A stretch of DNA of 60,000 bases, from assembly GCA_014529385.2 (NCBI GenBank), contig CM043944.1:53854768-53914767 (forward strand), written 5' to 3'. Under the pieces are notes generated by a model. It searched no databases. It worked only from the letters and a program-made list of their open reading frames with translations, and had not been told where the DNA came from. The translations under genes were made by a program, and so were the position numbers. The stretch's first letter is position 1, and every line of letters begins with the position of its first letter. The DNA is from Adiantum capillus-veneris. Lineage: Eukaryota; Streptophyta; Polypodiopsida; Polypodiales; Pteridaceae. Of the stretch, positions 10,445-23,000 are shown piece by piece.

Positions 10445-11048
10445 CAAATTAGATTTAGCAATAGGAAACAATTTATAATCAACATTCACATGAACATCAT
10501 CATCACGCACATTCACACCAAAAATAATGCTTTTATTTTTACAACTTTTGAGAAGCAATTGGAAAAGCCACACTCCAATGTAAACACTCCAAACAAAGAG
10601 ATACTAATCAGCAACAATTTTAATGGCATAAGAAGAGCTTTGGGTTGAGCCAGAGAACTTGCCGAACACATCATTGCATATCAAAATCAAAAGCAAAAAT
10701 CCGTTTATACAGTGCCTATGAAATCTCAATGAGCAAAGCCAAATGCTTTTGTGCTATGGACTTACAAACTAAATTTTATTAGCAATATATTTCACAAATT
10801 CCATTCTAAAGAATGCATTAGCAATGGGTATCACCGCCTTTATGCTTGCAAGGATTAAAACCATACAGCAAGAATGGAAACCAACTTATAAGTGCCCTTC
10901 AATGTGATTAACCAACATGTTTTGTCAAAAGCTTGTAAACCGTAGGCATAAGAGTAAAAGGCCCCCGGTAACTCACAGGAGCTTTTTGGGAATACATTTC
11001 AAATGACACTTGTGATTCTCAGGCTAGCTTCATTTGTGAAAAGTAGAT

Positions 11049-11438
11049 TCATGTCCAGTACATTCTAGAAATGTATTGGCAAGTCTCTACGAAGAATTCC
11101 ACTTTAAACCCTTTTTCAGCTTGGAGATCTCCCAAAACAAAGAGACTTATACCCAATGATAGGATGAAAATTATGTCCAATAGCATTGCTCCTTCAAAGA
11201 AGGGTCCAGTGCTAGGATACATAATTGCCAGCATTTGAGGGGCTCTCACAGGCACATCTTCTTGTCGAGTTTCCTCTACGAAAACTTTACCCCATTTGCC
11301 CACTATATCAGCAGCTACTGATTGTAGGGTCACTATATCTGCCTTCCATGTATACACAAACTGCCAGAGAAGACCCCATTTGCACCGGTTATACATACCA
11401 CCCACACTGTGTCTCGAGCATTTCAAAGCCTGAAACAT
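11049..11438 (-). CDS. Exon-like open frame with one hydrophobic segment, family not recognised
   Basis: A 129-codon frame with protein-like composition. A polar N-terminal half is followed by a hydrophobic stretch, LLDIIFILSLGISLFVLGD, that could span a membrane, and then a short polar tail. It lies downstream of UMP1 on the same strand. It might be an exon of a neighbouring gene or a decayed repeat. No family was recognised, and the start and splice sites were not determined. Confidence 0.2.
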   Translation of the reverse strand: MFQALKCSRHSVGGMYNRCKWGLLWQFVYTWKADIVTLQSVAADIVGKWGKVFVEETRQEDVPVRAPQMLAIMYPSTGPFFEGAMLLDIIFILSLGISLFVLGDLQAEKGFKVEFFVETCQYISRMYWT

Positions 11439-12280
11439 CTATGCAGTATAATATAAATAACAAGGATAGAATAGAATTGCACAATGTGCCAACAAGCAAA
11501 TGATTGCTATCGAAATCGTAGAGTAATGATGTACAAAGCAAATACCGGCATAATGGTGTACAGACAATGAATGGAGGAGGAGGACAACTATGTAGGAGTT
11601 GACTATTATACAACAATGATAGTCAACACAACAATGAACTTCTTATCATGCATCATATCTTTAGTGTTCCCGATGACCAATATGGACAGCCTATCTTTTG
11701 AGCAAGCAAGCAAACCGAAAGTGGCATTTTGACATCTCTTCTTTAAACCCTTTCTGAGCTTTAAGAAAGCAGTTTATTAGTCCTGATGCTCTCCTTTTCT
11801 TGCAACATAAAACTTCAACACTTAGATACCAAGAGAGAATCTTGTCAATGAAGTCTGGCCTTGTTAGCAAGTGAACAGGTTGAGTCTACGCTTCTCATCA
11901 ACTAGAGCCCATTATTACTGTCATTCCTTTTCAAAACACGCCAGAAAGAGAGGCTAAAGCCAATGCCCACAAACTTTTAGAAAAACCAGTTGATCTTTGA
12001 TTAATGAAGAAGGCGCCGTTTTACATTATGTGCAAAAGAAGGAAAGCACCACCATATCATCAAGACAAAATGCATCTACAGAATACGGTGTCATTTACAT
12101 CAATGAATCTTCATTATCTCACCACAATCTTTAGTCCACATGACGTCTGACATGAGCGGGCTTTCCCAAGGAGGAAGAGGGCTACTACCATCACATGCAT
12201 GCATACACTATGCTCAGCACATCAAGACACCCATGAATAGCTACATTACCTCATAAGATATTTGTGAGCATAATTAAAAC

Positions 12281-12500
12281 AAGGTGAAAAGCCACAATGG
12301 CCTACATAAGCGCATGAGAAAGAGAGTGAGTGACCTACTACTCAATGTCCCCTTCATAAAATAGGGGAAAAAACGTCAAGAAAAAGAAAGAAAATAGATT
12401 TGCCTGCCATATGGAACTATTTGACAAGCTTTATCCAACAGTCCCATGCTTATTTAAGGCCTTATGTATGTCAAAAAACTCGAATAAAACAATCTGCATG
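12281..12500. repeat. Diverged block repeated in UMP1 intron 2
   Basis: Shares ordered blocks with about 13115-13410: AATGGCCTACATAAG, CCTACTACTCAAT, TTGACAAGCTT, CAACAGT and CCATGCTT. The two copies are clearly diverged. It could be an old dispersed repeat or a duplication at the 3' end of UMP1. Confidence 0.55.
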
Positions 12501-12757
12501 CCCTCATGAAGGTTAAGGGGTCAAATTGAACATAACAGACGTGACTTCACACGGCAAGAACACTTTCACACATAACCTTAATTCAATGCTCAATCCGCAC
12601 ATGATTCAATCATCACTCCTTCCTAACTCATTAAATGACAAATCCTTTTCTTTAGCAAATCTTGTCTTTCAAAACTTCAGCACTTGAGAGCTTAAAACGT
12701 CATCAGATACAATCTTTACTTTTTTCGAGTAGAGCGTTGCTATGAGATGTTAAGAAA

Positions 12758-12858
12758 TTATAGGAAAGTACGAGCAGCTGGCCCCTTAGAGAGACCAAGC
12801 TGCGCCTCCATACGCAGATGCATGTCCATAGGAACCAAGGACTCAGATATTTGAGGAT
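12758..12858 (-). CDS. UMP1: UMP1 exon 4 with stop codon
   Basis: Follows acceptor TGCAACAG. It encodes the family C-terminus ending LGLSKGPAARTFL and a TAA at 12760-12758. The first base completes an Asp codon begun in exon 3 (AATG then ATCCT gives Asn-Asp-Pro). Intron 3 is only 76 bp. Confidence 0.92.
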
Positions 12859-15800
12859 CTGTTGCAGACAGCAGAGGAGTCAGTTCACATCATCTAGAGA
12901 GCCAAAACTACAAATATGTAAAAGGTTGCTGTACCATTCAAGAAATCTTCAAAACCGAATTCATCCAGCTCTCCTGTCAAAGAATGTAGCCCCAACATCG
13001 AGGATGGTAACAGGCCCGGAGGGCGCTGAAACCTGAAGAGATGAGGAAGAATACAAAACTTCAGATAAAGACAAACTGGCAATGACTTCAATCCAACCAA
13101 CCCTTTCCCCCCGATGACAATTATGTGAAAAGTCATAATGGCCTACATAAGAGGATGAAACGTGTGACCCACTACTCAATATCCCTCTTTATAGAAATAG
13201 GAAAGCAAATGTCAACTCTCTCCATTGGCCTACATATACGAAAGAGTATGCTTAATTCATGCCCCTCATACAAGTAAAGGAAGAAAAAAGGGTTGCCGTC
13301 ATTAGCTTGCCATCTAGCACTAATTGACAAGCTTACCCAACAGTTCACAATTTCTCCCAAGAGTTCCATGCTTTACTAATAGGGCCCTATGTAGGCCAAA
13401 ATAGAAAAAGCCTCGTTTTCCACCTCCATTAACCTACCCCCTACATAAGGAGCAACTATCTTAACCTTCAAATATCTCGAGTCCATAAATGCTGCTTGCA
13501 TTGTACTAGCAAGTTCGGCCCTCATCAATTACTAGCTTGCCAAAACATCCCTATCAAAAGAGTTCCCTCCTCTCTTTACAGAGTCATAAACAACATGTGA
13601 TTGATGAGGACCTACAATCACAGTGAAAACTGTTTTCTTGGCAGCAGGAGCTGTGCACCAAAACTTAATGCTGATAAATAAGAAAAACCCTTGTCCAAGT
13701 AAATCAACTACTCTAGGGATGAAAATCAGTCTACTATAAAGGTAGCTTGCCATGTTTAATCTCAATTCTCTGTGGCACCATAACATCCACTCTCATGACA
13801 CACTTTGACATTAGCCTTACCCCACAGAGAAGTCAAACAATAGTACTTTGATATCTACATCTTTATGGCCCTAGTGACGTTTGAAGGTCTAAAAGGACAA
13901 GTATGGCTATTTATTGCCAGCTGCCCACCTGAAAATTGCTTGCATTTAAGTCATAATCAACAATGCAAAGAACAAAAGATTATCAGATCCACGTTCTCCA
14001 TTAAAACACAAAAATACCTTGAGAGAATCTGCCTGTCAATATCCATCCGCAAGGGAACTGCTGACCCATAAGCCCTTTCGAGCAAAGACCGCTGTGTTTG
14101 TCTGTGATGCTTCTCAGACTACACAACACAACAGACGAATCAGATGGAAGAATCAAAAACTTGCCAAAGAACTAATAAATAAACCAGCACATCATGCATT
14201 TAACCTAAATAGCACTGCAATTCCAGAAATCTAGAGAGGCATAGGACCTTTACCCTACATTGCCATTATGTTGACATAAGCATTATTTCTCACCTTCCAC
14301 TTTGTAGACTGTAATCCCTCAAATATATTAAGTTTGTTACAAATTCATAACCGTCAACAAATCCATAATGAAAATCCACAGCATATCCGTACATGCAATT
14401 TACAGCAGTCTCCACACATAGGCATGGCAATGTTCCATATAATTTATATTTATAAAAACATAGATGAAACAGGAAAAGCCCAGACTCACCTTTATAGGAA
14501 AGTGCAAGTTATAAACTCAAGGCAGTCATCAGCAAGAACCATATTGTCATTAGCGACGCGCATACACAATACATCAATGCAAACACTTGCACACTGAGTT
14601 TCCACCATGGCTCTAGACATGCAAGGCAAACACAGCCAAAGCAAAGCCTACCACTAAATATAGAAATAAACCGAATGAACTAATACATAGAAAGTGTGAC
14701 ATGCACACTAGCTCGGTGTGCCAGCGTAGAGAATTGATTTGCAGATTGAGGCTGCTTCCGTAAGAGAACTACGACTGCACCAATGAGAGCAGGTGGTTGT
14801 CCACGCACAAAGAGAGTTGTCATTGCACTGGTTGCTGCCCCATTCATCATACAATTCACCTTTTTGAGTTTGATAAGCAATGGTTGCAGGGTCTTGCTGC
14901 CCAAGGACCCAGCAACTATCTCATTTGTGATAGTCTCTTGTATTTTCATCACCGTCTTTGTGTGTTACAACTTCCCTTCTCTTAGGGAAGCCATACTGGA
15001 TGACGGACATGATGCACTCATGGGTGGGCACAAAAACATGATTCCCACTTCAGAAAAAGTAGAAAGATTCTTTTATTGGCCTAAAATGCGAAAAGATGTA
15101 TTTAGATGTCACACATTGTTCTATTTCTCAAAAAGTTAAAGCCCTTAGGTAAGCAGCAAGGTCTTTTAATGTAGTAATCCTGATCACTTCGGGCAAGGGA
15201 TCGGACGGGAACAAAGAGATAACTGCAAACTACACACTTGGCAGCACTTTAACACTTCAAAACCACTTGAATAACATATAGAGAGAGCAAACGACGCAGC
15301 TCAACGAAGTTCCGGGCCAAAACGCACTGGCCCCAAAGACTCGCGCCCCTTTCGGTATTTCTTTATTATTGATTCGACAAGGTACAACTCCCGAGGGTCC
15401 GACTATTTCCGAGACTCTGCGTTCCAAATGCTCCCAAGGAGTGGCCCCTAGGGCAGTTATAAACTTACAAGGGATGCCCAAAACCAGAGCCCTTAAGGCA
15501 TCAGATCCAAAAGCACTTAATCCTAAAAACATCTGCAACCAAAAATCTTGCGTGAAATCTGCCCCTGGCTGCCAGCATAAAAAGCAAAAGTCCCTACAAC
15601 AGAGCCACGTCATCAGTCAAAGCCATTTGTGGGATTGTCTGTATGGCTTGCCACGTCAGCATGTCAGCGCAATTTACGGAGCTGCCATACAACCTGCCAC
15701 GTGTCATGGCTCTACGCCATTGAACTATGTGTGTGTCTTTTTATTGATTCAGGCCCCTCAACACAACTTTATAAGTTAGTAGGGTTAGGATTATTAATTC

Positions 15801-18800
15801 CTAACCCCTTCGGCCACTCGACACCAGATAGACGTCCCAAAATTTTACAATTGGAAGTGATGATGGTGATGGTGTCCATCTGATGAATAGGAGGGCATTG
15901 TAGGTGGTGGTGGGACATAGGATGGAGGTGCAGACAGTAACAGTAGTGGTGCTTCGAGAGCCACATGCGGTCGTTCTCCTGAGGCCATATTCTTGAAAAT
16001 GCCCCTAAGAAATTCACACATCTCGAGAGCTCTCTCCTGAAGAGGTAATCGGTTGATTTCAAGAAGGGTGAGGCACAAAAGAAGAGTACATCTGAGAGGG
16101 TTGTGGTGGCATAACAGGGTTAACAAGGGGATTTAAGGTACCCAATTAGCTTTGCAAACGTTCAAAGTCAATCCTATCATCCATTGATCTCTATTTTTGT
16201 TGTTCAATTAAATATACCAATTGTCGTACCACGTATTGGGCATGAGTGTCTCGTCAGGGTGCCTCTGAGTGGATGGCCTAGGTGGATTTCCTCCTTCGGC
16301 ATGTGATCTCCCGGAGTCCGTCCATGTTGATAGGATTGTGCTCTCATTTGTGGAGGGCAAGAGAGCAAGCTGTGCTCTGATACCACCGTAATCACCGGAC
16401 GGAAACATAGAGGTAGCTGCAAACTACACACTTGGCAACATTCCAACACTTCAAAACCACTTAGAGAGAGAGAGAGAGAGAGAGAGAGATATCAAATCAT
16501 AGTCACATGGGGACCGGGACAGGTCTCAAGCACGTGATGTCACAAATGGGTGACATGGCATGGCAGCAGACCGCGGGATGACACGTGGCAGGCTGACGTG
16601 ACCACAGTACGGATCTCCGCGTTTTCCGTTGCAAAACCCGCTAACAAGCTGACGTGGCATCCGTATGGATTTTCCGCAAGTTACGGAGCTGATGACGTGG
16701 CAAAGCGTATGTAATTCCTGGATTTACGCTGGCTGTTTTCTATGGCAGCTTTTGGCTCAATTGCTTTATTTTAAGAAGCTTTTAAAGTTGAATGCTTTTG
16801 GGCTCTGCTTTTGGGTATCCCTTGTACCAATAAATAAGTGGGCAGGGCCTCACTTCTCAGAGCATTTGGATGCAGAGTCCGAGAGTGAGCACCCACCACT
16901 CTCTTGTACTTTGAACACACATTAATACAAAAAGAAATACCGAAAGGGGCGCCAGTCTTTGGGGCCAATACCTCTTGGCACGGAACTACGCCGGGCCGTG
17001 TCGACCTAATTGTGAATTGTGAACTGTTTTGAAGTGAATCTCTGCTGTGTCGCGGTAGAATCTTGACTTGGGGTGTCCAAGCTTGTTACAGTGGTATCAG
17101 AGCACAGAAAGATTCTTCTTCTAAGGAGGATCCGATCCATTTTGCAACGCACATAGCTTTTGGGAAAGAATCCTCGTGTCCCGGCCCCGGACTTATTAGC
17201 CACTCCACCCTTCATACATCACACATCGGGCGCGCTCCCGTCTTCATCTCTTTGTATTACACGGCATAAAGCCATAAAGAATCCCAGATTACACATGGTT
17301 TCTTGTGAAGAATCTGACAAAGATGACACCTCTCAATGGGAAGGCAAAGAAAAGTCGAAAAGCAGGCACGGGAACTAAAGAAAAGAATGAAGATGTGGGC
17401 AAAAAAAATTCGAACAAGTTTGCTAGAAAGGAGTACAAACGTCAAGTGCAAATTGGCATATGTGTGAAGAGATTGATTAAGTGCTCTAGAGACCCGAGAT
17501 TGGCGAAACACCTGAAGAATTACCCGATTGATAAGATTTACTCGAGATGGCGTGTGGCCATCGCTTCTCCTCTAAAGTAGGAAGGACAGCTGAAAAGACA
17601 AACGAGTGCAGAAAAGCGAAACCTGTACTCGCAGAAAGACATGGACAAGCACTCTTGAAAAGAAGCACTTCTACAGAGCCAACCAATATGACTTCCTTAA
17701 AGACGAGCAAGAAAACACAAGACTTTAAAGAAGGTGGATAGTGATTAAATTAGAATCCTTTTCTGGGTTCCGAGATGCTCGAACATGGTGGTCCACTCTT
17801 CTTCTGAGGAAGGAAGCTCCAGTTACATGGTTGAAATTCAAAAGGCTCTTTATTTTCTTCTTGGCTGACTCGGGAGTACGAACGAGATATACGAACCGCT
17901 TAGCATCATCTTCAGATGACTAAGGGAGATTCTTTGGACGCTTATTGCAAGAGATTTTGAAACTCTTTTCTACCAACCTCTTCATTTATGAAGGTCTCTT
18001 TTAAGGAACAGATTGAGCAGTTTTGTTGCGGACTCCCTACAGAGATCCGAGACTACTACCCGGAACAAAACTCGAATTCTATTCAAGAATTGATGGGTCT
18101 TGCGAAACAAGGTTTTGCGATACATTCATCAATGAAAGCTACTGTCGTCAGAGTCCGAACTATCCGAAGACGAGTCCTCTATAGAACTGTCAACAACTGG
18201 GCGAGATTTAGACTTCTTTGCCTTTTTCTTGCCCTTTTTGAAGCTTTGCTTTTTGCTTTGCTTTTTCCCTTTTCTGTCTTCTTCGCTCGAGTCAGAGGAG
18301 CTAGAAGAACTCTCAGAAGAAGAACTAGATACTCCTTCAAATCGGACACGCTTCTTCTGCTTTCTTGTCGATGCAAATATAGACTGACGACCCAAATACC
18401 CCGGGAAGTCAGTTCCTTTCTTCTGCTTTTTGTCGTGCTTTTCTGCTCTGTTCTGCGCGTCAAAAAGCTGAGAAATTCGTGCATCAACCACCTCTTCTAA
18501 TTCTTGCTCTGTATACATCCTTGGAGTAGGAGGTTTCTTGAGTGCCGGTTTGAGGGGTGGTTCTATGGGTTGCCGCCACTGTGAGTGCACCTCGTCGAAG
18601 GAGGTTTGACTCATAAATTTTGCAAATTTCGGGCCCTTCGCAAAATTTAGCATCATCTTTGTTGCATCGTCGACGCTCCATCTATTCAAGCTCCGCCTGA
18701 GTAGGCCGAGGCGGGCCATACTCCTCCCGTGAATCTTCTTCGTGATCTCTTCCCGCATATCCGGATGCAGAGGAAGTCGATTGATCTCTGCTTGAATCCA

Positions 18801-19200
18801 TAAGTGCCGCGTAAAAGGGATCGGATTTCCCGGTAGAAGAGAAATCGGCCGTGCTTTGATACCACTGTTGTAACAGACTTGGACACTCCAAGTCAAGAAT
18901 CTACCGCGACAGCACAAATAGATACTTCAAAACCGTTCACAGTTCACTATCGATTCGACACTGGCCAAGCGGAGTTTCGTGCCTAGAGATATTGGCCCCA
19001 AAGACTGGCGCCCCTTTCGGTATTTCTTTTTGTATTAAAGAGTGCGGGCAGGCGCTCACACTCAGACTCTGCCTCCGGATGCTCTGAGTTGTGAGAGGCC
19101 TGCTCACATATTTAAAGGTACAAGGGATGCCAAAAGCAGAACCCCAAAAGCTAGAAATCAAAAGCTCAAAAGCTTTGTAAAACAAATGAAGCAGAAGGTT

Positions 19201-19292
<92 letters not shown>

Positions 19293-19934
19293 AAAATAAA
19301 GCAAAAAGGCTTTCTCTCTCTCTCCCATTGTGTGGGAAAAAGCAATGCCAAAAAGCTAGGCCCAAAAACTGCCGTACAGAATTCCACAAACTGCGCCGCA
19401 AAACACGAGGATCCGTACAATTGCCACGTATCAGCCCGCCAGATCAGCAAATCAGGGTTAGGGTTTCCCAGCAAATCAGGGTTTTTGATTTTTTGCAGTT
19501 AGGGATAGGGTTTCAACAAATTAGGGTTTCTGATTTTCCATAGTTAGGGTTAGGGTTTTCTGCAGAGCGGACAGCCACGTCATCACTTTGTGACAACTGT
19601 AACAGACTTGGACACTCCAAGTCAAGATTCTACCGCGACACCACAAGAATTAACTTCAAAACAGTTCACAGTTCACAATTGATTCGACACTGGCCCCCGG
19701 CGGAGTTCCATGCCTAGAGATATTGGCCCCAAAGACTGGCGCCCCTCTTGGTATTTCTTTTTGTATTAATCTGCAACTCAAAGTACAAGTGAGTGGGAGG
19801 CTCTCACTCTTGGACTCTGCGTCTAGATGCTCTGAGAAGTGGGAGGCCTACCCACTTATTTATTCATTACAAGGGATGCCAAAAAGTAGAGCCCCTAAAA
19901 GCTGAAAACTCAAAAGCTTTTAAAAATAAAGCAA

Positions 19935-20001
<67 letters not shown>

Positions 20002-23000
20002 CCCTTGCGTAGGATCCCAGCCCACGTAAAAGCAGCCAAAAATTTCGTACGCCATGTCAACAGTGCTTTTTCCGTGATTTGGGCCGCAAAACGCGGGCCT
20101 GTCCGTACAGTCCACTGCCACGTGTCACTGCAACCGGCAGCCAGGGCGAGTGTGTGTGTGCAGTGGGCAGCCATGTGTGTACAGCACCCACATCACCAGT
20201 TTGTGATCTTTGCAAGGAAGAGACGCTAATAGGCGTCGGAAAAACATTGTTGGTGGTAACACCCGCACGAGGAAAACACAAAAAGAAGTGTTGCACTGCA
20301 CAAGGGATCTTCGGATCAAAACAATCTGCCTACACTGAGCAAAGGCCCTGAACAAGAACTTTCTATGATAAGATGACAAACTCGTTTGCCAATGTAATGT
20401 GCAATGGAAGTGAATGTTGGTGTATGGCTCCGGATGAGTGATCAGTGGGTGCTCAAGGTTCCTTTTTACTGACGGGAAGGGAGAGTCTTAATGAGAGAAT
20501 GTGAAATGACCCAAACACGAGTGGAATGCAAACTGAGTGAGTGTGCAAGAGAGTGCTAGAGAGAGAGAGAAGAGACGGCACCAGATGGGGTCCCAAACCC
20601 CCCTCCAAGGGCCCCCCTCTCTATTGCTAGAGAGGTATTTGCTTTAGATTACACAAAGTCTGGTACAATGCTTCTAGATGCTGTGGTACTTGATGGCAAC
20701 AATGTCGACAACGACGATGATGTCGACGACAAGGACAAGGTCAATGCTGAAATCTGAAAATGCTAGATGTCTTGCTGGGAATCTGCTACTATGGCGGTAC
20801 TGCGGGACTCATCTGCAACCGCCGAGTCGTGCAAGGCAGAGAATGCAAAAAGCTGGCTGATCTCTGCTAAATCTGAAAACACCAGGCTGACTGGGATCGT
20901 GATGGGAAAACCGGCAAGGATCTGCAATGGTCATTGCGGGCTCTCGCGAGGCTAAGGCTAGAAACTGAAAACGTTGGTGGTTGTGGTCTGAAAACGCTAA
21001 TTTGCTGAGCTGCTAAGAAAAACGCTGAGAACCTGTGGGTGCCTGCCTGCTCTGCTGCAGGTGCCTGCCTTGTTGTGTCCTGCTTCTTCTCTAGCGACTG
21101 GGCCTTGCTTACAAAAGGATGGATAGAGTACCTTCCTCTCAACCTTCCACGATTTAGTTAAATAAATAAGTCACTTGATAAATTAAGTGACCTATAAGAG
21201 GTGTTTCCCACGCTGTCACAAACTGTCACGTGACACATCCAATCGTATGTGTCCGTGGACAAGCTACAGCACGACAAGGGTTCAATCAGTCCAGTCAGTC
21301 TAGATTTAGAAGTGATCTGGCACTTTTGTGGGTCTATTCGTAGACCGTGCATGCCCAGTCACTTAGTGTAGATGCATATCCTCTAGTTGCACACAGCATG
21401 ATCATCAAAATTCCCATCAGAATCCATTAGAATCAGTTAGGGGAATTTTCCAGTACATTTAGCCTATTTTCCCTATTTTTGACATTTTTCACTTATTATT
21501 TTTAAGTGAATTTCCAACAAAAGTAGATAGGGCAATTTTGCTAAGTTTGTATATAAGCAAACTAGAGCTAGCACTATTTGGCAGAAGAGACAGCAGGAGC
21601 ACGGCTCAACAGGCACCTTCTCAGCAGGACCCCAAAGGCTTCTAGCGTTTTTGCTCCACAGCATCTTGGCTAGCGTTTTTGGACAAGACACCACAGATCA
21701 GCCAGCATTTTGCATTTGCAGAGCCTCGGCGACAAGACCACAGCAGATCAGCCTAGCGTTTTTGCATCTACAGAAATCCCGGCGACAGAAACTCCATTTT
21801 CAGCCCTAGCGTTTTTGCATCTGCTAGCAACCTCAACGTTTTGCAGATCTACCGCAACAGAATCAGCCCTAGGACCAGCGTTTTCAGTTTTCAGCAGTTA
21901 GACATCGCAGATCAAGTCCCGAACCTCGCAGATCTCACCTTCCCGCAACAATTCCTCGCAGCACGGTCAGTTTCCGCAAGGTTTACAGTTTCAGCCCAAA
22001 AAACGCAGATTTCAGCATCTGCGTTTTCAGCGCGTCGTTGTCGCATCGTCGTCACCGACATAGAGTCAGAATTCAGCAGATACAAGATTTGCAGATTTCA
22101 GCCCATAGCGTTTTTGAACAACAGTAGAAAGATTGCAGATTTCAGCCCTTAGGTCAACTTCGTCATCACCGTCGTCGTCTCGTCGACATAGCCTAGACTT
22201 GCATCAGTCTCATGCATACCATTTGTACCAGATTGTGCAATCATAAGTAGACCACTCTCGCCGACGAGAGTGGGGCCTTCGGAGGAGGGTTTTACAACGT
22301 CTCTAGTGTCGTATCTCTCTTCTCTCTCTATCTCTCAGTCTCATACACTTACACGCACAGTGTCCATTCACTTTGTTTGTGATCATAGCACTTTCCATTA
22401 AGAACGGAAGGCTCTCCCTTCCATAAGAACTAAAAGGAACCCTTGAGCACAGTTCGGAGCACTCATCTTGAGCAAAGCGCAAACAATCATTCCGCTTCAC
22501 CCTACATTCCTCAACAGGCACCTTCTCAACAGGACCCCAAAGGCTTCTAGCGTTTTTGCTCCACAGCATCTTGGCTAGCGTTTTTGGACAACACCACAGA
22601 TCAGCAAGCGTTTTGCATTTGCAGAGCCATGGCGACAGGACCACCGCAGATCAGCGTAGCATTTTTGCATCTGCAGAAATCCCGGCGACAGAAACTCCAT
22701 TTTCAGCCCTAGCGTTTTTGCATCTGCCAGCAACCTCAGCGTTTTGCAGATCTACCGCAACAGAATCAGCCCTAGGACCAGCGTTTTCAGTTTTCAGCAG
22801 TTAGACATCGCAGATCAAGTCCCGAACCTCGCAGATCTCACCTTCCCACAGCAGTTCCTCGTCGCACGGTCAGTTTCCGCAAGGTTTACAGTTTCAGCCC
22901 AAAAAACGCAGATTTCAACATCTGCGTTTTCAGCGCGTCGTCGTCGCATCGTCACCGACATAGAGTCAGAATTCAGCAGATACAAGATTTGCAGATTTCA

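Larger units (their letters stand above)
9444..12757. other. Unassigned DNA downstream of UMP1
   Basis: No gene could be assigned with confidence. The region contains a hairpin at 10082-10114, a 47-bp tandem duplication at 10351-10444 and an 18-bp direct repeat (AACCTCTCTGTCCTAGTA near 10033 and 10302). It also holds an exon-like minus-strand frame at 11049-11438 and, at about 12280-12500, a block that recurs in diverged form in UMP1 intron 2. Confidence 0.5.

Noticed and set aside
14680-14952. An additional UMP1 exon
   Set aside because: The four recognised exons join in phase to a complete protein. This frame has no UMP1 similarity.
15845-16126. Six-histidine stretch that looks like a metal-binding protein end
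   Set aside because: Encoded by a short CAT-type microsatellite in a decayed Gypsy gag leader.
19205-19474. Leu-Ser and Arg-Glu repeat proteins over CT tracts (also 19867-20174, 27866-28114 and the tail of the frame ending at 33195)
   Set aside because: Pure dinucleotide repeats are open in several frames on both strands. There is no independent coding evidence.
16538-19595. A second complete inverted-LTR element
   Set aside because: The two halves are strongly diverged and the flanking five bases differ, so a single insertion event cannot be shown.
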